A DNA stretch of 64,000 nt from FEB-25 sp963726315 (GTDB lineage Bacteria; Chloroflexota; Anaerolineae; Anaerolineales; UBA4823). This document shows positions 25,031 to 33,890 of this stretch, in pieces. Below the pieces are notes generated by a model. The model was not told where the DNA came from and did no database searches. It saw only the letters and a program-made list of their open reading frames with translations. Every line of letters begins with the position of its first letter. The first letter of the stretch is position 1. Both the position numbers and the translations under genes were made by a program. Where the stretch lies: positions 248,001-312,000 of the forward strand of contig CAVSBZ010000005.1 in assembly GCA_963726315.1 (NCBI GenBank), written 5' to 3'.

Positions 25031-25067
25031 AGGCCCACAATAGAATTCTTTGAAAGGAACACAACTG

Positions 25068-26261
25068 ATGTTGAATGATGCTCATGCGGCTGGTCCGCAG
25101 AAGAGTAAGGTATTTTACGGCTCGCCTCGCCAGGCGCGCCTTGAAGCCAAAGAGACCCTGCCTGCCAAGCTTGACCTGATTCTCGACGAGCTGCACCTGC
25201 GCGATCGGGTGAAAGATGAGACGGTGTTGATCAAGATGCATACGGGTAATAATATTGTTTATTCCACCATCCATCCGGTTTTCGTGCGCAAGGTGGTGCA
25301 AGCCATCAAGGATGGCGGTGGCAAACCGTTCGTAGCCGATGTGAGCTGGGACGCTCATGGCGCCGAAACTCGCGGTTATGCCTCCGAGGTGATCGGATGC
25401 CAGGTTTACCCGGCGGCCGGTCTCGATGAGAAGTATTTTTACAGTCATCACCGTCCTTATAAAAATATCCAGGATTGGCATTTGGCTGGCATGGTCCAGG
25501 ATGCCAGCTTCCTGGTGAATTTTTCGCATGTAAAAGGGCACCCCAGCTGTGGTTTCGGCGCGGCATTCAAAAATCTGGCCCTGGGATGCATGGTGGGTGA
25601 CACGCGCAGTGCCATCCATGATACGACGCAATATGATCCGTATTGGTTCCCTGAGAAATGCCCTGATGAAGCCACGCGCCAGCGCATCAAGGAAGCCTGC
25701 CCGTTCGAAGCATTGGTGGATGACAAAGAACACCTAGGTGACCTGCATCTGCACCCCGAGCAGTGCAACACCTGCGGAAGATGCCTGCTGGTGGCTCCGC
25801 CTGGGAGCTTGAAAATCGATGCATTGAACTTCCATTCCTTCCAGGAAGCCTGCGCCCACAGTGTGGCAGTCACGCTCTCCACGTTCGAGCCTGGCAAGGC
25901 GACTCACATTAGCCTGGCGACGCACATGACCCCCGTATGCGACTGTTTTGGGTTCACCAGCATGCCCATCCTGCCGGATGCAGGCGTGTTCGGGTCGGAT
26001 GACATCGTGGCAGTCGAACAGGCTGTGCTGGATATGACCGCGAAATCCAGGCTGATCGAGGAAAATGTGCCTACCAGCTTGGAAGTGCACACCCGTGTGG
26101 GGCACCCCTTCCAGGTGCTGCATGGACCGCTCAAGAACCCGTATATGGTCACTGAATACGGCGAGAAGCTTGGGCTGGGCAGCCGGCAGTATGAGCTGGT
26201 GGATGTGCTTCCGGTGGTGGAGTTCCAACGCACCTCTGCCGGGTACATCCCGGCTAAATAA
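25068..26261 (+). CDS. DUF362-family iron-sulfur protein
   Basis: A 397-aa protein of the DUF362 family, whose role is not established. N-terminal part: LIKMHTGNNIVYSTIHPVFV near residue 48 and VNFSHVKGHPSCGFGAAFKNL near 150 are the conserved blocks. A ferredoxin-like motif CNTCGRCLLVAPP sits near 233; it has three of the four usual cysteines, the last being replaced by Ala, so another Cys (possibly in VCDCFGF near 293) may complete a cluster. ATG 25068 has AAAGGA 9 bases upstream. The next gene begins 11 bases after its stop. Confidence 0.82.
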   Translation: MLNDAHAAGPQKSKVFYGSPRQARLEAKETLPAKLDLILDELHLRDRVKDETVLIKMHTGNNIVYSTIHPVFVRKVVQAIKDGGGKPFVADVSWDAHGAETRGYASEVIGCQVYPAAGLDEKYFYSHHRPYKNIQDWHLAGMVQDASFLVNFSHVKGHPSCGFGAAFKNLALGCMVGDTRSAIHDTTQYDPYWFPEKCPDEATRQRIKEACPFEALVDDKEHLGDLHLHPEQCNTCGRCLLVAPPGSLKIDALNFHSFQEACAHSVAVTLSTFEPGKATHISLATHMTPVCDCFGFTSMPILPDAGVFGSDDIVAVEQAVLDMTAKSRLIEENVPTSLEVHTRVGHPFQVLHGPLKNPYMVTEYGEKLGLGSRQYELVDVLPVVEFQRTSAGYIPAK

Positions 26262-26272
26262 AGGTGTCATTG

Positions 26273-27472
26273 ATGGCCAGCGTCACCGATCTGCAGGCGG
26301 TCAAGGCCAGGTTTGGAGGCCTGGTCAGGTTGGATTACACCGCCCATGACCTGCCCACAGCCCACCTGCTTTTAGGCGAGCATGTGAAACAGCAGGTACA
26401 CCGGATCTTGAAGCACAAGCTGGACACCTGGGTAGATGCCAGGGTTCAGAAGCTGCTTGGTCAGTCACAGGCGTGCCTGGCAGCGCTCGCCGGGAAGAAT
26501 GAAGACCAGCATCTCGATACACGCCTGTGGGCGGCGATTATTGAATACCTGGAATGCCTGGCAGCCTGGTCCGACGGCGCGGGATTGGATCATTTCGCTC
26601 ACCCCGCTTTGAAAACCTTTACCCCAGTGGGTCGGCTTGACCTGGCCATGTTTCTTCAGAATGATTGCACCGGCTGCCAGACCGGCGTATACCGGACCGT
26701 GGATGGCTCGGTGGTGTTGTGGCACACCGAGGAAGACGTGGAAGACGAGCCAGGCAGTGGCTTTGATTTGTTGCGCATAGCCGCACTCAACGTGGGCGAT
26801 GAGCACCAACCTGTGGTGATGAACGCTTTCATATATCCTGACCTGATGCCCGGACCCGCCTTCGGTTGGCGGAGTGACGGGTTTTCCCAGGGGGTGGATA
26901 AGCTGCATATCCGTGATTTCCCTGACCTGAAGGCTGGCATGCTGGCGAATGTGGTCACCTGGCTGACGTTGAGGCTTGGAGCTTCCGTGCCCGCGCGAGA
27001 GATCATTGAATCGCTGCAGCCCTACTATGATGGTTACGCCTTGAATACCGTCCATGTAGAGGCGGGTGGAGTGCTGGCGCAAAAGCACGAATTTGCCGGC
27101 GAGCGTATCATTTCTTCCCATTTGGATGACCACCCGGAGAGCTATCTCTTCCAGGTGAACATCTTCTCCGATAGACAGCATCCCTGGGTGCCAGAGCTGG
27201 AGGATTTACGACCAGACTGGTGCCAATTGTATGAGCAGCGGGTGGAGCGCACTGCCAACGCCATCCAGAACATGGACGGCAGGGCGGGTGGGCAGGGGGA
27301 GATGGAATTTTTCTTCAACCTGATGACCAGCCGGGTGGGGGAAGACTGGGCGTATGCCAATAAGGATGTAAAAGCCTATTTCATCCATAAACAAGATGTA
27401 AATGAAGCAGTGACCTGGCTGGGCCATGGACCAGCAATACCTGGCGATTCTTATACCGTAATAAAAATCTGA
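26273..27472 (+). CDS. Hypothetical protein, possible C45-like Ntn hydrolase
   Basis: A 399-aa soluble protein I do not recognise with certainty. Residues 128-160 (QNDCTGCQTGVYRTVDGSVV then LWHTEED) resemble the start of peptidase family C45 (acyl-CoA:6-APA acyltransferase), in which self-cleavage frees an N-terminal Cys in a G/D-C-T/S context followed about 20 residues later by a G-x-N-x-D-W-like motif; Cys132 would be the nucleophile. This is inference from a motif only. The start ATG 26273 has AAAGGTG 7 bases upstream. It is co-transcribed with the DUF362 gene. If real it may be an amide hydrolase or acyltransferase. Confidence 0.55.
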   Translation: MASVTDLQAVKARFGGLVRLDYTAHDLPTAHLLLGEHVKQQVHRILKHKLDTWVDARVQKLLGQSQACLAALAGKNEDQHLDTRLWAAIIEYLECLAAWSDGAGLDHFAHPALKTFTPVGRLDLAMFLQNDCTGCQTGVYRTVDGSVVLWHTEEDVEDEPGSGFDLLRIAALNVGDEHQPVVMNAFIYPDLMPGPAFGWRSDGFSQGVDKLHIRDFPDLKAGMLANVVTWLTLRLGASVPAREIIESLQPYYDGYALNTVHVEAGGVLAQKHEFAGERIISSHLDDHPESYLFQVNIFSDRQHPWVPELEDLRPDWCQLYEQRVERTANAIQNMDGRAGGQGEMEFFFNLMTSRVGEDWAYANKDVKAYFIHKQDVNEAVTWLGHGPAIPGDSYTVIKI

Positions 27473-27590
27473 TCGGATTGATAGGTAATCAGGCGATCAG
27501 CATCGAGAAGAGCACAGCGAGTACACGGGGACGCTGCAGGCTTCGATATCCGGCGATCAGGTAATTGTTTCATAAAAAAAATAAATAAAT
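27473..27590. other. Spacer after the DUF362 operon
   Basis: Contains a CAGCG/CGCTG hairpin (27516-27536) nested within ATCGAG...CTTCGAT and two copies of GGCGATCAG (27492 and 27553 regions). No T-run follows on the plus strand; A-rich tract 27572-27586 gives a T-run for the minus-strand small gene that ends here. Confidence 0.3.
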
Positions 27591-27776
27591 TCAATTCATA
27601 TTTCCGAGTTTTTGCTCCCATAAATCAGCGGGAGCACGGTGATGATACAGGCTGGTTGCGACTGCGAGCAACCCGAGACCATCAATATAAAGGTCGTCGT
27701 TTGCCCTTGAAAACGAATAGAAACGATTATCTTCTTCACAGGTGAGGCAAGCGGTTATTAGCCATGGAGGACTCAT
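27591..27776 (-). CDS. Small orphan protein, 61 aa
   Basis: Unrecognised. Supported mainly by its promoter: TTGACA and TATAAT with a 16-base spacer end 9 bases before this ATG, so the transcript begins within about three bases of the start codon and no Shine-Dalgarno exists. The frame begins MSPPWLITACLTCEEDN and continues with FSRANDDLYIDGLGLL and TSLYHHRAPADLWEQ. It has one CxxC pair (near residue 10) and no membrane helix or signal peptide. An AT-rich T-tract follows the stop. It lies alone in a 640-base region. Confidence 0.6.
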   Translation of the reverse strand: MSPPWLITACLTCEEDNRFYSFSRANDDLYIDGLGLLAVATSLYHHRAPADLWEQKLGNMN

Positions 27777-27785
27777 AGCAGTTAT

Positions 27786-27813
27786 ATTATAGCACAAATG
27801 TTCTAAATGTCAA
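27786..27813 (-). promoter_or_regulatory. Near-consensus promoter of the 61-aa gene
   Basis: On the minus strand TTGACA (27813-27808), 16 bases, TATAAT (27791-27786). The strongest sigma-70-like match in the window. Confidence 0.75.
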
Positions 27814-27829
27814 GAGGGAATTTTTAGGA

Positions 27830-28111
27830 GGAATATAAGGTAGTACTTGAAATTGTTCACCTCACACAAATCCAGGGTAAAGAGTGAATAGGTATGGATA
27901 TAGATGTCGTTCTCTTGAATTAAAAAAATTTATGGAATTCCCCAATATATTTTCCACCACATTTTATAAATGGCTAGATTAATGACTAATACTTAAAAAC
28001 AAATCGCTTTATCAACCATATTTAGTTTATAAGGCTGTAAAGACAAAAGTCAATGCTCTCTGTTATACCATTCTTCTCACTGATCTTGACACACAATAGT
28101 ATCCTTATAGT
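27830..28111. other. AT-rich intergenic region
   Basis: A plus-strand AGGAGGAATATAAGG (27827-27841) looks like a ribosome-binding site but no ORF of useful length follows it. Otherwise low-complexity AT sequence downstream of the minus-strand ABC operon; no clear terminator is seen. Confidence 0.3.
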
Positions 28112-28789
28112 CTATGCTGAAGCGTGTTGTTGCTCTATTAAAACACCATCAGTCATGCGCCAGACTTTATCAGAGCGCTCTGCAATGCTGGGATCATGCG
28201 TGACGATAATGACACAATAACCCTGTTCATGGGCTAATTGTCCAAGGATCTCAATCAACTTATCGCCATTGGCTTTATCCAAATTTCCGGTGGGTTCATC
28301 TGCTAACAGAACGTGGGCGCCTGTGGCGAGTGTTCGGGCAATGGCCACGCGCTGCTGCTCGCCACCTGAGAGGTTGGCAGGGAAGCGCTTGAATTTATCC
28401 TCCGTGATCCCAACTGAGGATAAATAAATTTTTCCTTTTTCCGGAATTTCCTCCCTTGAAACGCCATTGAGCTGCATGGGGAAGCATACATTTTCCAATG
28501 CGGTCAGGAGGGGGAAAAGATGGAAGGCTTGAAAGATCATCGATACCCGCTCGCGCCGATATTGGTCCAGGTCCAGATCAGCAAGCGACTCACCATCGAT
28601 ATAGATGTTTCCCTGATTGGGCTGGTCAAGACCGGCCATGAGTGATAACAGAGTAGTCTTGCCACTACCTGATGGTCCGACGACGGAGTTCAGCTTGCTA
28701 CCTTCAAACAGACAGGTAACTTTGTTGACCACTTTCCTGTCACCGCCTTTATACTGATAAGACACGTTTTCTAGCTTGAGCTCAGGCAT
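28112..28789 (-). CDS. ABC transporter ATP-binding protein (MacB/LolD type)
   Basis: A 225-aa ATPase that energises the FtsX-like permease encoded just upstream. Walker A GPSGSGKTT is near residue 36, Q-loop IFQAFHLFPLLTALENV near 88 (typical for the MacB/LolD/FtsE group), signature LSGGEQQR near 138, Walker B VLLADEPTGNLD near 158 and the H-loop His in IVTHDP near 195. ATG 28789 has AAGGAG 6 bases before it and lies 10 bases after the permease stop. Confidence 0.92.
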   Translation of the reverse strand: MPELKLENVSYQYKGGDRKVVNKVTCLFEGSKLNSVVGPSGSGKTTLLSLMAGLDQPNQGNIYIDGESLADLDLDQYRRERVSMIFQAFHLFPLLTALENVCFPMQLNGVSREEIPEKGKIYLSSVGITEDKFKRFPANLSGGEQQRVAIARTLATGAHVLLADEPTGNLDKANGDKLIEILGQLAHEQGYCVIIVTHDPSIAERSDKVWRMTDGVLIEQQHASA

Positions 28790-28799
28790 ATTTTTCTCC

Positions 28800-31700
28800 T
28801 TATTCTTTGACTTGTAAGAGCTCAATGGGTTTTTTATTGGTGACCGTTATGGCACCGATCACCAACCCGACCAAAACACCTGCCAGGTACAGACCAGCGC
28901 TGCTCAATAATGGACCAGCTGGCACTAGACCCGATGCCGTCCATAAGAGGCGAGAAATCCCCAGACCGATGATCACCCCAACGATCGATAGGATTAAGGG
29001 CTCAATGATCAACGCCAGCCGGACGGCATTTCTGGTGGTTCCCAGCACGCGCATGATGGCAGCCTCCCTGGTTGCTTGCAGAAGGAGCAGTAAACACAAT
29101 CCTGCCCCGATCAGGACTGACACAGCCATCACCACCGGGTAGAGCACCTTGAGCAAAGAGATGTTCTTTTCCAGTTGACCAACCACGACCTTTAATTCCT
29201 CGTCCCAAATCATGAAGCGTAAGTCGTGAGTCCCTGCGCCGGACGCTTGCATGACTTTTTCCATATCGAGGCGGAATTGGGCCAGCTCTCGATTTTTCGT
29301 AGGATCAAGGCTGAAATGCGCCACTGTGTACTTGATATGGCTTCCTTCTATAGATTTCATGTCAGAGAGGGAGATTAGAATAGAATCTCTGGCTGAATAT
29401 CTCCAAGGAATTTTGCCCCCTTGAACACTGAATGATCTCCCCCCCGAGTACTGCCCAACGATGATACAGGGAAATACGTTTATAAATGGATCGGTGACCT
29501 GAACCCTCTCACCGACCTTAAGCTGCCACTGCTCGAGCAGGCTGGCCGGGAAAAGCGCCGGTACACCATCTTTTTGGATTTCATCCAGCGTCCGTGGTTG
29601 GGCGAAGCGTTCCATATCCCAGCCTGAGGTAAAGCTGAGTGAAGTGGGATCGGCCAGGCCGGAATAAAACGCATCCGGACTGTCATAGGCATACACTGGA
29701 AAGAATACAGTAAATGTTTCAAGCGTATCCAGTTTACTAATTTCCGGCCAGGTGATATCCGCCTCGAGTGAATTGCTCTTCACGAAGCCGCTGTTCAAGA
29801 CACTGTCGATGGTCTTCTGGTAGACAAAGCCACTTCCTTTGGTGGGTGTTTCTTCGGTTGATAATCGTGTTGGATCGGCCAGTATTATGTCGGCTTGCAC
29901 AACGGTGGTGTCGTAGAGCTTGTCAACTTGTATGCGACTGCGTTCTATGGTTTGCCGGATCCAACCTGAGGCCAGCATAAAGCCCAGGGCGATCGCCAGG
30001 GTCAGGAGGGATTTCACTTTGGAACGCAGCACATGATGGAGCACATACTGCCCCAAGGATGAAGGATGGTATTTTCTCTGCGCAGCGAGATTGGTCCTGC
30101 TCTCAGGAGACTCTTGTAGCCTGCTTCCGTCGTGTTTAGCCGTACCGACCAGGCTCGGGAAAATGGTCTGCCCTTGCGCTCCTTTAGCCCGATAAGTTTG
30201 GCCTTGAAGAATCTCTAAGACAGGTTTTTGGGACAGTAGAAACATTCCCAGCCACGAAAACAATGCCAGGAGAAGGAAAATTGCCACGCACAAACCAGCC
30301 AGGAATAAGGGACTGAGGTTTGCGGAAGGAGTTACCCCGGCCGGCGTCGGAATGGTGGAGATGGAGGCTTTGGCCTGACTTAATGCGTAATTCCAAGACG
30401 GCAATCCTCCTATAACAATCCCAATCCCGCCCAACAAAAGCAGAGGCAAGATCAGCTGCCGGTTGGCTGGTAATACCGGGACGCCTAATGCCCTTAAAAT
30501 CGCATAGTCCCGTCTGTGCTGCATCAGGTAGATAAAAACCGCCATGATGAGCGCCACGACCATCAACAGGCCAAAGACCAGGATATCGGCGGAGGAGGAG
30601 CGACGGATGGGATCCACCGCAGCCCAATAGGCCGGTCCGTTGTTTGGGAGAAAATTCAGGTTGATACCAAGCTCCTGGAGGGGAACTTTATACTCTTGAA
30701 TGAACCTGGTTTGGTTGCGAGGTGTGTCGAGCACGAAACTATAATCGCCTTCTTCACGATACGGATATTTTGTTGTTGATGCAAAACCTGTTCGTAAACT
30801 GGATGATGGAATATAGGCAAGAATTGCGGTATTAGTAGTTCCTTCGTATAATCCAACGATTTTGAAGGTATCCTGGTAAGTCGTGTATCTTCGCCAGGCA
30901 ACTGTATCTACACCATCGCGTATCAAACCAAGAAAGGTGTCTTTTAGCGGCCGGAAGGTGAGCATAATCTCATCACCCAGCTTAAAATCTCGCATATCTG
31001 CGAAGTCATTTGGCACAACGATGACTTTGCTCTCGGCAAGCTCGTCCTGGTGATTCAGCCACCGTCCTTGGGTCAAGTAATACTCGCGGGAGGATTCCTG
31101 AAATATAGGCATAGCACTCATATCGGCGGTGGTGATAATGGCCAGTACATGCAGATTTTCGTTTAGAATATCAATATCATTTTTGATGGATGCCATTGCA
31201 GGGGTGCTGAAATCAATACTCGCCCCACTGGCTAACGGGATATACCAAAGCCCTTGATCATCCAGCGGCAGTAGCTCAAGATCAGCGAGGTGTGTGTTTT
31301 CCCAATCAAAATCCAGCGGAAAACCGACTTCTTTCCAAGAGCGTACAAGATATCTTTGGCCTGCTTCCATTTCCGCGATCAAGGGAACGGCGGCTTCATT
31401 GCTTTCGAACATAAAAAGGACGCCTATCGATGAGCCTTGCCTGGCATCCTCGGGGTAAGCGGCTAAAAGGGTATCAATTTTAAATTCGAGATAATAGCCA
31501 ATCGTTATCTTGTTTTCTGGCTGTTTCCGTTTATCATCCTTTACTTCTTCTTTCGCGATAAGCTCGCCTATAAACCATCGATCAGTATTGTGGACATTGA
31601 ACCAATACTCTTGAGGATATCCGTTCATAATTCTACTGTTTGACCAGTAGAACCTTCCGTACGAATTATATGTTTGCTGCAAGACGCCTGAAACCAACCG

Positions 31701-31964
31701 TCGCTGGTCGCCATAAGCGAAATTGGGGCTGGTCTTGATTAGGTCAATCCCAGCTGAAACATCACCCAATTCGGGATCGTTAACGTTATTGAGGACTCCG
31801 ATGGAGCGGTAGTAGCTGCCTAAAACTCCTGTCTCGCGCTGAACTAAAATAAATCCAATGGCTTTAGAAATAAAACCAAATGAAATTAAACCAAACAGGA
31901 TCAATAAAAGTAAAGAGCTGAATGGTTTACGAAGACTGGATATGAGAGGAACATTTGTCTTCAT
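28800..31964 (-). CDS. FtsX-like ABC permease, 1054 aa
   Basis: Large inner-membrane subunit of a type VII (MacB-like) mechanotransmission ABC system. It has one membrane helix at residues 15-38, a very long extracytoplasmic region (about 40-470), three helices (LVFGLLMVVALIMAVFIYLM and following, near 475-590) with the FtsX core RRDYAILRALGVP near 495, then a second helix, a second extracytoplasmic domain (about 665-890), and three final helices with EAAIMRVLGTTRNAVR near 965. This is a duplicated FtsX arrangement. No MacA or TolC partner is present, as expected outside diderm species. Lipoprotein handling or peptide export is possible; the function is unknown. Confidence 0.88.
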   Translation of the reverse strand: MKTNVPLISSLRKPFSSLLLLILFGLISFGFISKAIGFILVQRETGVLGSYYRSIGVLNNVNDPELGDVSAGIDLIKTSPNFAYGDQRRLVSGVLQQTYNSYGRFYWSNSRIMNGYPQEYWFNVHNTDRWFIGELIAKEEVKDDKRKQPENKITIGYYLEFKIDTLLAAYPEDARQGSSIGVLFMFESNEAAVPLIAEMEAGQRYLVRSWKEVGFPLDFDWENTHLADLELLPLDDQGLWYIPLASGASIDFSTPAMASIKNDIDILNENLHVLAIITTADMSAMPIFQESSREYYLTQGRWLNHQDELAESKVIVVPNDFADMRDFKLGDEIMLTFRPLKDTFLGLIRDGVDTVAWRRYTTYQDTFKIVGLYEGTTNTAILAYIPSSSLRTGFASTTKYPYREEGDYSFVLDTPRNQTRFIQEYKVPLQELGINLNFLPNNGPAYWAAVDPIRRSSSADILVFGLLMVVALIMAVFIYLMQHRRDYAILRALGVPVLPANRQLILPLLLLGGIGIVIGGLPSWNYALSQAKASISTIPTPAGVTPSANLSPLFLAGLCVAIFLLLALFSWLGMFLLSQKPVLEILQGQTYRAKGAQGQTIFPSLVGTAKHDGSRLQESPESRTNLAAQRKYHPSSLGQYVLHHVLRSKVKSLLTLAIALGFMLASGWIRQTIERSRIQVDKLYDTTVVQADIILADPTRLSTEETPTKGSGFVYQKTIDSVLNSGFVKSNSLEADITWPEISKLDTLETFTVFFPVYAYDSPDAFYSGLADPTSLSFTSGWDMERFAQPRTLDEIQKDGVPALFPASLLEQWQLKVGERVQVTDPFINVFPCIIVGQYSGGRSFSVQGGKIPWRYSARDSILISLSDMKSIEGSHIKYTVAHFSLDPTKNRELAQFRLDMEKVMQASGAGTHDLRFMIWDEELKVVVGQLEKNISLLKVLYPVVMAVSVLIGAGLCLLLLLQATREAAIMRVLGTTRNAVRLALIIEPLILSIVGVIIGLGISRLLWTASGLVPAGPLLSSAGLYLAGVLVGLVIGAITVTNKKPIELLQVKE

Positions 31965-32208
31965 GGAATATACAGCCGATCAGATATTGGAATTAATTTC
32001 CGAAATAACCTACTTGTGATTTATTAAGAGAATGTTGATAAAGTAGTTTCTTTCGATTGGATATATATATATTACCACCGCATAAAAAAAAGGTAATCAG
32101 TTCGGTGTAATTTTCCGGTTAAAAACAAGATTTACTCTCCCTGTTTCAACAGCGCGGCAGGTCAAAGTCGGAATTGCAGTTTGGGAGACCTCCGAAAGGT
32201 TCATTCCC
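31965..32208. other. Intergenic region upstream of the FtsX operon
   Basis: Contains (AT)n tract 32061-32071 and an A8 run (32085-32093). No convincing promoter pair or hairpin; on the minus strand TATATT lies 2 bases before the permease ATG, too close to be a usual -10. Confidence 0.25.
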
Positions 32209-32994
32209 TCATCCTCCCGGCTCGTGGCGCAGCCAACCCGCCAATACCCACGGCAGCATGGCGAAGATGCCCACCAGGGCTGGGCCGGGCAGACCAAACT
32301 CGAAGTCTGCCAACAGGCTGCCCAGACCGGTGATGGCATAGCTCCAGATCGCCAAATAGTTATACGGGTCCCTGGGCGAAGCGACCGGTTTGGGTTTGAT
32401 CCGGGCTAAAGTCAGGAACAACCAGAAGGTGATGAACGACGTCAGCCACCAGCCCCAATAATTGTGCAGCGGGATGCCAAAATATGCCCCGGATTGATCC
32501 CAAATCCAGTGCCCACCCGCCACCATCATCGGGTCCATCGCCAGATCCCAGGCGGTCATGGCCACCGCACCCAGGGCAGCTACCAGCAGGCGCCAGGCGT
32601 GCACGTTCTTCAGAGACGGGGTGAGCAGGCGCGAAATCACCAGCGAAGGGTAGGTCATCATGAACCAGGCCAGCGGGATGAGCAGGGGCACCAGACCCAG
32701 GAATTTGTAACCCAGCTTGTCGGTGTAATGGTAGGCACCGTAGACCCAGCCAGTGGCAACCCCCACGCACTCGAACAGCATGCTGATAGTAAACGTCAGA
32801 CCGAGCAGCAGCAGGGTCTGCTTCCAGCCCAAATTCTGAGACCCGTGCAGCAGGGCGAAGGTAAACGCTACCAGGGTGAGCAACGGAGTGAAGAATGGGT
32901 GATAGGGCAAACCCAGCGAGGGACCGATCAGCGTGTACAGCGTCAGCAGGGCATAGAGGATAAGGATGTGCGTGGTGAGTCGTCGGATAGTCAT
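32209..32994 (-). CDS. Carotenoid biosynthesis protein, CruF/DUF422 family
   Basis: A 261-aa membrane protein with seven or so helices, matching the carotenoid 1,2-hydratase family (CruF, bisanhydrobacterioruberin hydratase). Diagnostic stretch: FECVGVATGWVYGAYHYTDKLG near residues 75-96, then VPLLIPLAWFMMTYPS near 103-118, AWDLAMDPMM near 150 and YWGWWLTSF near 180. The product would hydrate the psi end of an acyclic C40 or C50 carotenoid. No other carotenoid genes adjoin. The start at 32994 has only a weak GGGGA upstream. Confidence 0.8.
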   Translation of the reverse strand: MTIRRLTTHILILYALLTLYTLIGPSLGLPYHPFFTPLLTLVAFTFALLHGSQNLGWKQTLLLLGLTFTISMLFECVGVATGWVYGAYHYTDKLGYKFLGLVPLLIPLAWFMMTYPSLVISRLLTPSLKNVHAWRLLVAALGAVAMTAWDLAMDPMMVAGGHWIWDQSGAYFGIPLHNYWGWWLTSFITFWLFLTLARIKPKPVASPRDPYNYLAIWSYAITGLGSLLADFEFGLPGPALVGIFAMLPWVLAGWLRHEPGG

Positions 32995-33058
32995 GTCAGT
33001 GTCCCCGGATGTGATGTAGGAGGGTCTTTACGAGACATTATAACCATATATAACGTAG

Positions 33059-33094
33059 GGGCGAAGCATCCATGATTTTGTAGATGCTTCGCCC
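33059..33094. repeat. REP-like palindrome
   Basis: GGGCGAAGCATC and GATGCTTCGCCC form a perfect 12-bp stem with a 12-base loop, between the CruF start and the end of the amino acid transporter operon. The GTAGGGGCGAAGCAT wording is one I recall as a dispersed repeat in several phyla. No T-run on either side. Confidence 0.5.
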
Positions 33095-33119
33095 TGATAC
33101 CGATCAATGACAAAAAATA

Positions 33120-33890
33120 TTATATCTGTTGTACCTTGCGGATGGGTTCGAGGAACAGGCGGGTGCGGTCGTCCTGGGCATGGTGGAAGATCTGGTCAGG
33201 CGGACCCGATTCGACGATGATACCCTTATCGACGAACAACACCCGGTCGGCGACGTCTTTGGCGAAGCCCATCTCATGGGTGACGATCACCATGGTGGTG
33301 CCCTCATAGGCAATCTGCTTCATCACGTCCAACACCTCACCGATCAGCTCGGGGTCGAGGGCGGAGGTGGGCTCGTCGAACAGCATCACCTTGGGCTCCA
33401 TCGCCAGGGCTCGGGCAATGGCGACGCGCTGCTTCTGCCCGCCGGAGAGCCGGATGGGGTGTTCATCCTTTTTTTCAATCAGGCCTACTTTCTCCAGGAA
33501 TTTCATCCCGATGGGAATGGCTTTATCCCTGGGCATCTTCTTGACCGTTACCAGCCCTTCAATGACGTTATCAATCGCGGTCATATGCGGGAACAGGTTA
33601 AATTCCTGGAACACCATACCGGTGTTCAAACGCATGGCAACTGCTTTTTTTTCATCCAGATGCATCTTTGGAGACATTTCCATCGTCAGGTCGGCGATGG
33701 TTATCTTGCCGGTCGAAGGCACTTCCAGGAAGTTAAGGCAGCGCAGCAGGGTGCTCTTGCCTGAGCCGCTGCGCCCGATGATCACAAGCACTTCCTTGGG
33801 AGCAACGGTAAAGGATATGCCTTTCAGCACGTGCAGCATGTCGAACCATTTATGCAGGTTCTCAACGCGGACGATCGCATTATCGCTCAT
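33120..33890 (-). CDS. Polar amino acid ABC importer, ATP-binding protein
   Basis: A 256-aa ATPase of the GlnQ/HisP group. Walker A GRSGSGKST near residue 38, Q-loop MVFQEFNLFPHMTAIDNV near 92, signature LSGGQKQR near 149, Walker B VMLFDEPTSALD near 168, H-loop VTHEMGFA near 204. It overlaps the permease gene by 11 bases. Transport of a polar amino acid is inferred from the family; the exact ligand is not known. Confidence 0.93.
   Translation of the reverse strand: MSDNAIVRVENLHKWFDMLHVLKGISFTVAPKEVLVIIGRSGSGKSTLLRCLNFLEVPSTGKITIADLTMEMSPKMHLDEKKAVAMRLNTGMVFQEFNLFPHMTAIDNVIEGLVTVKKMPRDKAIPIGMKFLEKVGLIEKKDEHPIRLSGGQKQRVAIARALAMEPKVMLFDEPTSALDPELIGEVLDVMKQIAYEGTTMVIVTHEMGFAKDVADRVLFVDKGIIVESGPPDQIFHHAQDDRTRLFLEPIRKVQQI

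Noticed and set aside
32464..33075. 203-codon plus-strand ORF opposite the CruF-like gene
   Set aside because: Gln/His/Gly-rich shadow sequence; the opposite strand encodes a clear membrane protein.
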